Below, piece by piece: positions 43,762 through 52,304 of a DNA stretch of 64,000 nt. The translations under genes and the position numbers were made by a program. The number at the start of each line of letters is the position of its first letter. Positions within the stretch are counted from its first letter, which is position 1. Location: positions 104,501 through 168,500 of the forward strand of contig NZ_JAVQLW010000005.1 in the NCBI RefSeq assembly GCF_031822435.1, given 5' to 3'. The DNA comes from Paracoccus sp. MBLB3053 (GTDB taxonomy: Bacteria > Pseudomonadota > Alphaproteobacteria > Rhodobacterales > Rhodobacteraceae). The notes under the pieces were generated by a model that saw nothing but the letters and a program-made list of their open reading frames with translations, was not told where the DNA came from and searched no databases.

Positions 43762-44424
43762 TTGAGGGTCCTGATCATCGAGGATGACGCGATATTGCGC
43801 GACGGGCTGACGGTCGGCCTGCGCCTTGCAGGGTTTTCGCCCGAAGCCGTATGTGACTGCGCCGATGCGCGTCAGGCGCTGGCGATGGGTGGCTTTCGGG
43901 CGGCGGTGCTGGATCTCATGTTGCCCGATGGATCGGGCCTGGATCTGCTGCGCGAATTGCGCGGTCAGGGCGGGACGCTGCCGGTTCTTGTCCTGACCGC
44001 GCGCGATCGAACACCGGACCGGGTTCAGGGGCTAGACGCGGGCGCCGACGATTATCTGGGCAAGCCGTTCGAACTGGATGAACTGGCCGCGCGATTGCGT
44101 GCCTTGATCCGCCGCGCGCAGGGCAGGGCCGAGGCCGAGATGGCATGGAACGGGCTGCGATTGGACCCGGCCCAGATGCGCGGCCGGCGCGACGGGCGCG
44201 AGATCACGTTCTCTCCGCGCGAATTCGCGATCCTCCAGGCGCTGATGGAGCGGCCGGGCGCTATCCTTGGGAAGGTGCAGCTGGAAGAACGCATCTATGG
44301 CTGGCAGGAAAGGGTCGAAAGCAACACGATCGAGGTCCATGTCCATAACCTGCGGGCCAAGCTTGGCGCCGGCGTGATCGAAACCGTTCGCGGTGCGGGC
44401 TACCGTCTGGCGGATGCGGGATGA
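43762..44424 (+). CDS. OmpR-family response regulator (QseB/PmrA-like)
   Basis: 220 residues. Receiver domain with acidic pair EDD at residues 7-9, phospho-acceptor Asp51 in LDLMLPDGSGLDLL and the Lys of GKPFELDELAAR. The C-terminal winged helix carries FSPREFAILQALMERPGAILGKVQLEERIYGWQERVESNTIEVHVHNLRAKLG. The start is TTG at 43762 with GGAGAG upstream; no suitable ATG exists. It overlaps the kinase gene by 4 bp. Confidence 0.9.
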   Translation: MRVLIIEDDAILRDGLTVGLRLAGFSPEAVCDCADARQALAMGGFRAAVLDLMLPDGSGLDLLRELRGQGGTLPVLVLTARDRTPDRVQGLDAGADDYLGKPFELDELAARLRALIRRAQGRAEAEMAWNGLRLDPAQMRGRRDGREITFSPREFAILQALMERPGAILGKVQLEERIYGWQERVESNTIEVHVHNLRAKLGAGVIETVRGAGYRLADAG

Positions 44425-45779
44425 GCTCGATCCGCAAGCGGCTCTTTGTCATTCTTCTGATCGCCACCGGGGCAGTCTGGCTTTCGGGGGTGACGTGGCT
44501 GCAATATTCGGCACGGGCCGAGGTGGGGCGGGTGCTTGACCGGCGGCTGGAAGAGGCCGCGAAGATGGTCGTCTCGCTGCTGGCGGGCGGCAATATCGAC
44601 CCGGAAGTGCTTTCGCAAGCCGCCGCGCGCGCGCCCGCCCCGGTCATGCCCATGATGGGGTCACACAGCTATCTGCGGCAATTGGCATGCCAGATCTGGG
44701 GATTGGACGGCGAATTGATCAGCGACTCGGCAGGGGCGCCGCGCCAGCCACTTGTCGGCGAAACCGAAGGATTCGCGGAAAGCGCGGCAGGCGGCGAGAA
44801 GTGGCGCGTGTACAGCCTGGTCGACCAGCGTCTTGGCATCAGGGTCATGGTGGGAGACGCGGTCGCTGTCCGCGAAAGGCTCGTCAACCGGGTGACGTTC
44901 GGCTTGCTCATCCCGGCTCTGCTGGCGCTGCCGATCCTTGCCGGGCTGATCTGGTGGGCTGTCGGGCGCGGGCTTCAGCCATTGGACCGATTGGCGAACG
45001 AGCTGGGCGCCCGTGCTGCCGATGACCTTTCGCCGCTGCCGCATCGCCCGGTGCCACGCGAGTTGCGGCCGATGACACATGCGCTGGATGACCTGTTCCA
45101 CCGCGTCGAGACGATGCGCAACCGGGAACGGAATTTTACCGCCTACGCCGCGCATGAACTGAAGACGCCCTTGGCGGGGCTCAAGACCCAGGCTCAGATC
45201 GCGGGCTCGGCACCGGATGAGCCGACGCGCCGCCATGCGCTTGGCCTGATCGTCGAGGGGGTGAACCGGACCGACCGGATGGTGCGGCAACTTCTGGACA
45301 TGACGGCGGTCGAAAGCGCGGGGCAGGGCCGGGTCTGCGTGCCTGCGCAGCAGGTCCTTGCCGAGGTCGTTCGTGATCTGCGCCCGGTGGCGGAGGGCCG
45401 GGACGTGGCGCTGCGCGTCGATGCGCCCGGATGCCCGTGGCAGACGCCCCATGGCGCGTTGCTGGCCTCAGCCATGCGTAACGTCATCGAGAATGCGTTG
45501 AACGCTGCCCCGACAGGTTCGGTTGTCGACATAGAGCTGGGATGCGACCAGCAGGGGGCGACCTTTCGCGTCCTGGACCAAGGACCCGGCATTCAGGAAA
45601 TGGATCGTGCGTATGTCACCCAGCGCTTTTATCGGGGCGCGGGGAGTTCCGGATCGGGTAGCGGGCTGGGTCTTGCCATCGTGGCCGAGGCCGCTCGGCG
45701 CATGTCGGGGCGATTGCGCCTGATGCCCCGTCCGGGCGGGGGCGAGATCGTCGAGATCACTTGGCCGCAATCCGCCTGA
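44421..45779 (+). CDS. Sensor histidine kinase (QseC/PmrB-like)
   Basis: 452 residues. Two membrane helices (about 8-30 and 160-182) enclose a periplasmic sensor of about 130 residues with one Cys. The H-box is AAHELKTPLAGLKTQ with His245, followed by NVIENALNAAP (N-box), FRVLDQGPGIQ (G1) and GSGLGLAIVAEAARRM (G2). Together with the regulator and the box at 43697 it probably controls the divergent dsbD operon. A signal cannot be named; redox or copper stress would fit the neighbours. Confidence 0.9.
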   Translation: MSSIRKRLFVILLIATGAVWLSGVTWLQYSARAEVGRVLDRRLEEAAKMVVSLLAGGNIDPEVLSQAAARAPAPVMPMMGSHSYLRQLACQIWGLDGELISDSAGAPRQPLVGETEGFAESAAGGEKWRVYSLVDQRLGIRVMVGDAVAVRERLVNRVTFGLLIPALLALPILAGLIWWAVGRGLQPLDRLANELGARAADDLSPLPHRPVPRELRPMTHALDDLFHRVETMRNRERNFTAYAAHELKTPLAGLKTQAQIAGSAPDEPTRRHALGLIVEGVNRTDRMVRQLLDMTAVESAGQGRVCVPAQQVLAEVVRDLRPVAEGRDVALRVDAPGCPWQTPHGALLASAMRNVIENALNAAPTGSVVDIELGCDQQGATFRVLDQGPGIQEMDRAYVTQRFYRGAGSSGSGSGLGLAIVAEAARRMSGRLRLMPRPGGGEIVEITWPQSA

Positions 45780-45961
45780 GCCGTTCGGGGAAAGCGCTAA
45801 TTGTCGCTTTGGACGTCGCAGCCCCGATCGCGCTTGCCGGGTGCTCAGGCGATGTCCCCGAATGGTGCAACCTGCGCCAGAATGAAGCGGCCAAAGGCGG
45901 CATGCTTGCTTTGTGTCACGGTATCGACGACGCATCACAACCGAAGATGCCAAAACCATGA
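45761..45961 (+). CDS. Possible small lipoprotein (weak)
   Basis: 66 codons starting inside the kinase's last codons. The translation has a basic start, a hydrophobic stretch and a lipobox-like LAGC, then a short polar tail with two Cys. No ribosome binding site stands out and I do not recognise a family. It may be a shadow. Confidence 0.25.
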   Translation: MAAIRLSRSGKALIVALDVAAPIALAGCSGDVPEWCNLRQNEAAKGGMLALCHGIDDASQPKMPKP

Positions 45962-46048
45962 GTTGCAGGTTGCGCTGGCTGCTCAATCATTCAGTATTGC
46001 CGCAGCGGCAATTTCGCCCTCTGTCTGCTTTTCAGGTTCAGCTTTTTC

Positions 46049-46633
46049 ATGCTCCAGCATTTGCGTCTGCTCGCCCCGGCCATCACCGTCCTTGCCTTCC
46101 AACCGGCCGGGCCAGCCGTGGCGGACGGTTTCTTCCTGCAGTCCGATATCGGCAGCGACACGCGCGGAGGCGTGGTCGCCCTGCAGCGCGGCCCGCTGAC
46201 CTTCGGAGCCAACTCGACCGATTACGAGGGGGGCAAGGAGCTTTACGCCAGCGTCACCTACGCCCTGCAGCTGGGCAATGTCGGCGTTCTCAAGTTCGGT
46301 CCCACGATGGGCAAGACCTGGCAGGACGAGGGGGATGACGATGTGCGGACCGGTGGGAAGGTTTCGATAGAACGCTACACGCCGCTGGAATTCGGCTCGG
46401 TCTATGGGTTGGTCGACCTGAACAGCGTCAACAATTCCTGGTTCGTGCTTGGACAGCTGAACAGCAATGCACTGAATGCGGGTATCGACCTGTCGCGCGG
46501 CGGCAGCGACAATTATACGGAAACGACTCTTGCCTTCCGGAAGGGCTTCAGGGACAGCCCCTTCAGCCTGCGCGCCGGCTACAAATTCGATTCCGACGAG
46601 GCGTTTCTCGGCTTTTCAATCAATACGTTCTGA
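46049..46633 (+). CDS. Exported protein, probably beta-barrel-like, unknown function
   Basis: 194 residues. The signal peptide ends near GPAVA-DGF. The rest alternates polar and hydrophobic residues with many Gly and aromatic residues and ends in Phe (GFSINTF), as outer-membrane barrels do: FLQSDIG, GGKELYASVTYALQLGNVGVLKFGP, PFSLRAGYKFDSDEAFLGFSINTF. No family is recognised. It is 8 bp upstream of the Cache sensor gene and may belong to the adjacent polysaccharide locus. No clear ribosome binding site precedes the ATG. Confidence 0.6.
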   Translation: MLQHLRLLAPAITVLAFQPAGPAVADGFFLQSDIGSDTRGGVVALQRGPLTFGANSTDYEGGKELYASVTYALQLGNVGVLKFGPTMGKTWQDEGDDDVRTGGKVSIERYTPLEFGSVYGLVDLNSVNNSWFVLGQLNSNALNAGIDLSRGGSDNYTETTLAFRKGFRDSPFSLRAGYKFDSDEAFLGFSINTF

Positions 46634-46641
46634 GGTGAACC

Positions 46642-47736
46642 ATGCCCGCCCAATCCCGAGATTACACCAGGCTCACCCTCACGCGCTCAGTCTATGCCTT
46701 CGTGCTGATCACCCTCGCGGCCATTTTTGTGCTTCTTGCCGCGATCCTCGCCGATCGCTCTGGCCGGATGATCGACGAGGCGCTCGATCGCGCGGTGAAC
46801 GTGCGGACGCATGCGGCGGCCAAGATCCTGGCACGCAGCCTTGAACGCGATTGGCGCAGTCTGGGCTTCCTTGCCGAGCAGGCCACGAACCTCAAGCAGG
46901 ATACCCTGCGTGGCGTGCTGGATGGCATGCAGGGCGAGGGAGACCGGATTTCCTGGATCGGCTATACCGATATCAACGGCCGCGTCATCGAGGCGACGGA
47001 CGGGATGCTGATCGGGCAGGACGTGTCGGCGCGTCCTTGGTTTCGGGGTGGCTTGAACGGCGGATTTGCGGGTGACATGCACGAGGCGCTGCTTCTTGCG
47101 AAGCTGCTTGGCAGCGAGACCGACGAGCCGCTGCGCTTCATCGACCTGTCGCGTCCGGTCCTTGACGTAAGAGGGCAGGTGATCGGCGTGGTGGGGATGC
47201 ACATCAACGCAAACTGGCTGGAAGGCTCCCTCAGGGAAACCGCGCGCAACCTCGAACTCGACCTGTTCCTGCTCTCGGCAGACGGCTCGGTGGTGGCGAC
47301 GACAACAGGTGAGACGCCCCGGACCAGCGATCTGGAGATCCTTCGGGTCGCCCAGACCGGTTCCGAAGGCGCGATGCGTGAAACCTGGCCGGATGGACAG
47401 GACTATTTCAGCACGCTGGTGCCGCAGATCAGCTTCAAGGAATTGCCCAGCTTCGGCTGGCGGATGCTTGGACGGATCGAGACGAAGAGCTTTGCCTCGG
47501 ACGCGGCCTTGCTGCGCCAGGGCGGGCTGCTGAGTGTCCTTGCCATTCTTGCCATCCTGTTCGGCGCCACTGCGATCTATGTCCGGATCTTCGCCGCGCC
47601 GCTTGCCATGCTTGCGGGTTCGGCCGAGCGCATCGCCGGAGGGTCGGACGAATACCCCCCGAGCTCGACCGTGACGCGCGAGGCGGCCCAGATTTCGTCC
47701 GCGCTGGCGCGCCTCCAGCAGGACCGGCCTATCTAG
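46642..47736 (+). CDS. Membrane sensor with Cache and HAMP-like region but no output domain
   Basis: 364 residues. Membrane helix at about 17-38, a dCache-type periplasmic domain (about 40-280; ISWIGYTDINGRVIEATDGMLIGQDVSARPWFRGG and IDLSRPVLDVRGQVIGVVGMHINANW), a second helix at about 292-315, and a HAMP-like stretch (APLAMLAGSAERIAGGSDEYP). It stops there; no kinase, GGDEF or MCP domain follows. GAGGTG precedes the ATG. Its end overlaps the convergent synthase gene by 8 bp. It may sense a ligand and act through a partner protein. Confidence 0.75.
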   Translation: MPAQSRDYTRLTLTRSVYAFVLITLAAIFVLLAAILADRSGRMIDEALDRAVNVRTHAAAKILARSLERDWRSLGFLAEQATNLKQDTLRGVLDGMQGEGDRISWIGYTDINGRVIEATDGMLIGQDVSARPWFRGGLNGGFAGDMHEALLLAKLLGSETDEPLRFIDLSRPVLDVRGQVIGVVGMHINANWLEGSLRETARNLELDLFLLSADGSVVATTTGETPRTSDLEILRVAQTGSEGAMRETWPDGQDYFSTLVPQISFKELPSFGWRMLGRIETKSFASDAALLRQGGLLSVLAILAILFGATAIYVRIFAAPLAMLAGSAERIAGGSDEYPPSSTVTREAAQISSALARLQQDRPI

Positions 47737-49711
47737 TCCCGGTCCGGAAGGACAGCCTGCGCGCAATGTCCGAAATCAGTGCGGATGTCTGGGCGCGCGC
47801 CACCCCCGGCGCGTCGCCATCGGCATAGAAGCGCAGGAAGAGGGCTTCGCGCTGCTGATCGTCCGGCAGGAGGTGCAGTCTTGTGCCGTCCGGGGTCTGG
47901 GCGATGACATAGGCCTCGACATCGCCGACATCCTTGATCCGCAAAAGCCCACGCGTCCCGATCGGATAGATCCGGCCGCGCAGCCTGACGGTATCAAGCG
48001 TAAGGGATGCGATCCACTGCCGGCGCAACTCGTCCCCCGTCGCGAAGATCGCGCGTTCGGGCTGGTCGGCGATGTGGCGTTCGCGCCGCGGCAGCTCGAC
48101 ACATGCGAGGCAGGTCATCGCCAGGACGACGACATTGTAGATCGTCCAGAACAGGATGACCCATTTCCCGTCGCCCGCATCGTTGAAGGCGAAGCGATCC
48201 GACAGGATACCGAGCCAAAGCCCGAAGGTGGTCAAGCCAAGCAGAATTGCGAACGGGGCCATCATGCGCCACTGGATGACAATCCTTGTCCGGTCTCCCC
48301 CCTTGGCCGTGACCGAGAAGGGGTGCCCGTTCGGCCGGAACATGCCGGTATAGGCCGCACGCGTGATGGGGATTGCCCCGATAAGCTGGCTCACGTCGTT
48401 CAGGATCGGGACGACCATGCCACGGCTGAGAAGGTTGAGCACGACCAGGGTCCACAGGTAATAGGCCCCGAAGATGCTGATCACGTCGGTCAGGCTGGCA
48501 TCCACGACGATGACGTTGAAATACCAGTAAAGCAGCGGGTAGACGACGGCCGCGACCCTGAACGGAAAACTGGTCATCCAGAAAAAGACGGAATCCACGA
48601 CGCTCCAGCGATCACGCAGGCGCAGGTTGTTCGTCGCCATCGGCCCCAGCGACGAGCGAGCAATCTGCATCAGGCCAAGACACCAGCGTGCCCGTTGCGT
48701 CACATATTCCTTGAGACCTTCCGGCGCGAGCCCTTCCGAGAGCGGCTCGGCCAGATAGGCCGTCGTCCAGCCCTTGTCTTGCAGGGCCAGCGTGAGCATG
48801 AAATCCTCGGTCACGCTTTCGGTCGGCAGCCCACCGATATCGCGCAGGGCCGTCCAGCGGCAGATCGACGAGGTGCCGCAGCAGAATGCGATGCCCCAGC
48901 CGTCGCGGCTGGGCTGCATGTGGTCGAAGAAGAAGCGCTGCTCGTCGGGGTATGAGCGGGACAATCCCAAATTGTGCTGGATGGGGTCTGCGTTGAAGAA
49001 ATGCTGCGGGGTCTGGACCAGCCCGACCTTCGGGTCGTGGAAAAGCGCGAGGGTGCGCGAAATGAACCCGCGATGCGGCACGAAATCGGCATCGAGAACC
49101 GCGACGAAGTCCGGCGGGACCGGGTCCTCGGCAAGGCGGTCAAGGGCATGGTTGATGTTGCCGGCCTTCGAGCCCTTGTTGTCGGGGCGTCGCATGTAGC
49201 GCACGCCCTGCGATGCGCAATAGTCGCGCAGCCAGTCACGGCGGCTGTCATCAAGGACCATGACTTCCTTGTTCGCGTGGCGTAGCGACTTTGCCCCGAC
49301 AATGGTTCGTTCGAGGACATCGAGTTCCTCGTTATAGGTTGCGATGAGGATCGCGACCCGAGGCTCGTCTTCGCCCCACCAGCCCAGGTTCTCGCTGGCT
49401 TCGTCGCTGCGCAGCCTGATGCGCGACATGATGACGAATGCGCTGAGCGAACCCGCCAGAGCAAGCATCTCGATCAGGAAAAGCGACCAGCTTGCGAACA
49501 TGTCCACGGTCAGCCCGGGCGGTGCCAGGGTCTGGCTTCCGCGCCACCAGGCGTAGCGCAGCGCCAGAAAGATCGTCGCTGCGAAGAGCAGCGAACGATG
49601 CAGGTTGCTGGTGGGACGAACGAAGATGGGCAGCAACAGCGCGACCCCGCCCAGCAGCAAGAGAGGGACCAGGGACGAGCCCAGCTCGCTCAACATCGGA
49701 AACGTTGCCAT
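47729..49711 (-). CDS. Processive beta-glycan synthase (BcsA/BgsA-like, GT2)
   Basis: 660 residues. Membrane helices at the N-terminus are followed by a GT2 catalytic domain with TYNEELDVLERT, DADFV, TED and the QRARW motif of processive synthases, then more helices and a small C-terminal domain that lies where PilZ sits in BcsA. The RRERH segment there is not a clear RxxxR PilZ site. Length and the HlyD-type partner resemble BgsA of Sinorhizobium, which makes mixed-linkage beta-glucan. The start is one base after the partner's stop codon. Cellulose is the alternative product. Confidence 0.85.
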   Translation of the reverse strand: MATFPMLSELGSSLVPLLLLGGVALLLPIFVRPTSNLHRSLLFAATIFLALRYAWWRGSQTLAPPGLTVDMFASWSLFLIEMLALAGSLSAFVIMSRIRLRSDEASENLGWWGEDEPRVAILIATYNEELDVLERTIVGAKSLRHANKEVMVLDDSRRDWLRDYCASQGVRYMRRPDNKGSKAGNINHALDRLAEDPVPPDFVAVLDADFVPHRGFISRTLALFHDPKVGLVQTPQHFFNADPIQHNLGLSRSYPDEQRFFFDHMQPSRDGWGIAFCCGTSSICRWTALRDIGGLPTESVTEDFMLTLALQDKGWTTAYLAEPLSEGLAPEGLKEYVTQRARWCLGLMQIARSSLGPMATNNLRLRDRWSVVDSVFFWMTSFPFRVAAVVYPLLYWYFNVIVVDASLTDVISIFGAYYLWTLVVLNLLSRGMVVPILNDVSQLIGAIPITRAAYTGMFRPNGHPFSVTAKGGDRTRIVIQWRMMAPFAILLGLTTFGLWLGILSDRFAFNDAGDGKWVILFWTIYNVVVLAMTCLACVELPRRERHIADQPERAIFATGDELRRQWIASLTLDTVRLRGRIYPIGTRGLLRIKDVGDVEAYVIAQTPDGTRLHLLPDDQQREALFLRFYADGDAPGVARAQTSALISDIARRLSFRTGTR

Positions 49712-49712
49712 C

Positions 49713-50882
49713 TCAGGAAAAGATGCTGCGCAGCCAGTCGAGCGGGCGCCGGTCGAAGAAGACGCGCCCGGTCTGTCCGATCATGCAGCCGCCTTCGGAC
49801 GCGCCCAGTTCCGGCACCAGAAGGGTGACGTCGTAGCGTTCCAGATGTCTCTGGCTGGGGGCGATGGCGAGGTTGCGATAGACCGTGGCGGCGCCGCTGC
49901 CGGCAAGCCGGCTGATGGTGCCGTCATAGAGCTTCGACTGGCCATCAAGCCGGAACTTGGCCGGACCGCCAAGCCTGAGGCTGTTATAGACCCGCTCGGA
50001 CACTGAAAGCGTCACCATCACCGAACCGCAATCCACCATCCGCAGGAGCGGGTCGCCCCGTTGGACATTGACCCCGTCCGCCTCGAGCACTTCCCAGAAC
50101 TGCCCCGAGATTGGTGCAAGGATCTCTCCTCCGCTCAGGCCACTGACACGGACCTGCTCGCGCGCGATCCGATCCGTGAGCGCGGTGAGGCGGGCTTTCG
50201 CCTCATCCAGGCGGGTCGTCAGCGTGTCTATTTCGCTCCCAAGCTCGATGGCGCGCTGCTCGGATACCGGTGCGTCATTGTACCCGTCACCAAGGAAAAC
50301 GCCTGCCTCGGCAGAGCGCAGGGCGATATCCAGCAGCGCTACCCGCTCACGCGCATGGTCGATCGCCAGCGCATGGGTCAGCGGTTCGGCCGGAAGCCGA
50401 CCGGAAACCTCGCCGGCCGCGTCGATCAGGCGCTGGCCGTCTTCATCAAGCGCGTCGCCCCGCTCAAGCAGCTCAAGCCGGTTGCGCGCATGGTCGAGAC
50501 GCTCGCGCAATTCGTCCAGCCGTTCCCGGCGAAAGGTTTCGCTGCGCTTTTCAAGGGATGCCTTCTGAACCTTCGCCTTGTCGATCTGGGCAGTCATCTG
50601 CGCGATCTCGGCCGTCGAGTAGCTCGATTCCATGTAAAGGTCGTCCAGTCTCACGGAATCCACCAGCGGGTCGATGATGCTCGCCAGGATGTCCCCCTTG
50701 GCGACCTTTGCCCCAAGCGGACGGTTGGGCATCGAGAGATCCCCTGCGACATCGGCGCGGACGGTCACGATGCGAGCATTGACCACGGCATCGGCGCTGG
50801 CGCCGGACATCTGCTCGCCCACGATGATCCAAAGCGCCAGGATGATCGCAAGGAAACCGATCAACAGTCTCGAAAACTTCAT
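49713..50882 (-). CDS. HlyD-like membrane fusion protein (BgsB-like)
   Basis: 389 residues. One N-terminal membrane helix (LLIGFLAIILALWIIVG) is followed by a lipoyl-type half-motif (VVNARIVTVRADVAGDLSMPNRPLGAKVAKGDILASI), a long alpha-hairpin (about 80-250) and the second half (SGGEILAPISGQFWEVLEADGVNVQRGDPLLRMVD). It should form the periplasmic conduit for the synthase, with which its gene is tightly coupled. The same pairing of an HlyD-type protein with a GT2 synthase is known from bgsBA. Confidence 0.82.
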   Translation of the reverse strand: MKFSRLLIGFLAIILALWIIVGEQMSGASADAVVNARIVTVRADVAGDLSMPNRPLGAKVAKGDILASIIDPLVDSVRLDDLYMESSYSTAEIAQMTAQIDKAKVQKASLEKRSETFRRERLDELRERLDHARNRLELLERGDALDEDGQRLIDAAGEVSGRLPAEPLTHALAIDHARERVALLDIALRSAEAGVFLGDGYNDAPVSEQRAIELGSEIDTLTTRLDEAKARLTALTDRIAREQVRVSGLSGGEILAPISGQFWEVLEADGVNVQRGDPLLRMVDCGSVMVTLSVSERVYNSLRLGGPAKFRLDGQSKLYDGTISRLAGSGAATVYRNLAIAPSQRHLERYDVTLLVPELGASEGGCMIGQTGRVFFDRRPLDWLRSIFS

Positions 50883-50984
50883 GAAGAATACCCGGCGCGT
50901 TAATGGATTGATTGCTATTCGTGCTTGACGTTAACGAATGCTGAGGGAGCTTTGCCATAGGTTGTGGCAAGAATTCTTTTCAGC

Positions 50985-52094
50985 CTATGGCTTCTGTTGC
51001 GCATCGGGCGCGGCGCATCCGCTTTCGCGCATCGCGATCTGGGCAAGCAGGCAAAGCGTTGCCGGATAATAGGGCGCAGAGCCGCCGCCCGTGCTTCGCT
51101 TTCTCGCATCGGATGGCGTGCACGATGCGAGATCGGCTATGAGGCGAAAACCCGCTTCGTCGCTCATCGCTTCAACCTGGCCATCAGGTCCGATGACCAC
51201 CGCGACGTGGTCGGGGATGGGGGCGGTCAGCATCATCTTTTGGGCCAGCATCACGGCTGGGTGCGAGACCTGCCCCGACCACACCAGGTAAAGCGGGATG
51301 CGCAACGCGTCATAGCCCCAGCGGAAGTCGTGCTCTTGCGGTGCCTCGAAGCCATTCGCGGTGACGTCGATCCAATCCGCCAGAAATCCCGTGGCAGCCA
51401 TTTCGGCCAGGACGGTTTCGGAGTGGTCGGCGCATCGGACCAGCACCGGTTCGTCCGCAGCCTCGCCAAGCTCGCGTAGCGCGCGCGGGATGAAATACGA
51501 CGGGTTGACCAGCACCCGGTCGCTTTGGCGGCGTGCCTCGGCCCCGGGGACCAGAAGCCGTTCGGCGGGCGCACGCGGGTCCGGCGCAAGGCAGATCGAG
51601 GCAATATCTTGCGCGATCGCCCGAAAGGTCGTCTCATAGCCGCCCCATCCGGAATCGCGGGTGGCCCGCAGCAAGGCCCAGGCGCGAATGAGGTCTCCAT
51701 CCGTGGCATTGCGCCAGTCCAGCGCCGTCCCATCCTGAGGGTCGGGCATCCATTTCCATGCCAGCAGACGATCCTGGCGGATGGCGAGATGTGAGCTGGT
51801 CCATTGCTCGATCAACCGGAAAGCGGACTCATCGCCGAATGCCTGGGCAAGTAGCAAGCCATAGGCCTGGCCCTCGGAATGACTGATGCCCCCCTGCTGG
51901 GGATCGACGACCCGCCCCTCCGGCATGAGAAAACTGCGCGTCCAATCCTGCCATGAATACCCGATCTCCTGCGATCCGCCATGTGCGGTGCCGATGCCGT
52001 GCGGGGAACAGCAGCTCATCGCCATCCCGGCAAGCACCGATCTGCGATGAAGGCGCAGCGGAGCGCAGGCATTCTTGCGGGCGAAGTCGGGCAT
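50985..52094 (-). CDS. Glycoside hydrolase family 8 endoglucanase (BcsZ-like)
   Basis: 369 residues from the ATG at 52094. A Tat/Sec-like leader is visible (LHRRSVLAGMAMSCC). Catalytic Glu lies in ISHSEGQAYGLLLAQAF, and the DWRNATDGDLIRAWALL block carries the conserved Asp of GH8 proteins; WKWMPD is also typical. BcsZ enzymes trim cellulose during synthesis; here the enzyme would act on the product of the coupled synthase. It lies 102 bp upstream of the HlyD-like gene on the same strand, so it leads this operon. Confidence 0.88.
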   Translation of the reverse strand: MPDFARKNACAPLRLHRRSVLAGMAMSCCSPHGIGTAHGGSQEIGYSWQDWTRSFLMPEGRVVDPQQGGISHSEGQAYGLLLAQAFGDESAFRLIEQWTSSHLAIRQDRLLAWKWMPDPQDGTALDWRNATDGDLIRAWALLRATRDSGWGGYETTFRAIAQDIASICLAPDPRAPAERLLVPGAEARRQSDRVLVNPSYFIPRALRELGEAADEPVLVRCADHSETVLAEMAATGFLADWIDVTANGFEAPQEHDFRWGYDALRIPLYLVWSGQVSHPAVMLAQKMMLTAPIPDHVAVVIGPDGQVEAMSDEAGFRLIADLASCTPSDARKRSTGGGSAPYYPATLCLLAQIAMRESGCAAPDAQQKP

Positions 52095-52304
52095 CGGCTT
52101 TGGTTCCTGGATGCTGTCCGCGGCCTGCAGGCGGCCGGGAATGCCAGTGACGCTGACAAAGCTCCCCGGCGGCGTCAATTGACGCAGTTGTCATCCGGGC
52201 AAGGTTTCGCCGCCGACTGCGCCTGAGAAGGGCGAACTGCCAGGTTCACCCCCAACGAAGCCGCATGCCAGCTGCGGTCTGCGATGCCCCCTTTCCCGCG
52301 CACG

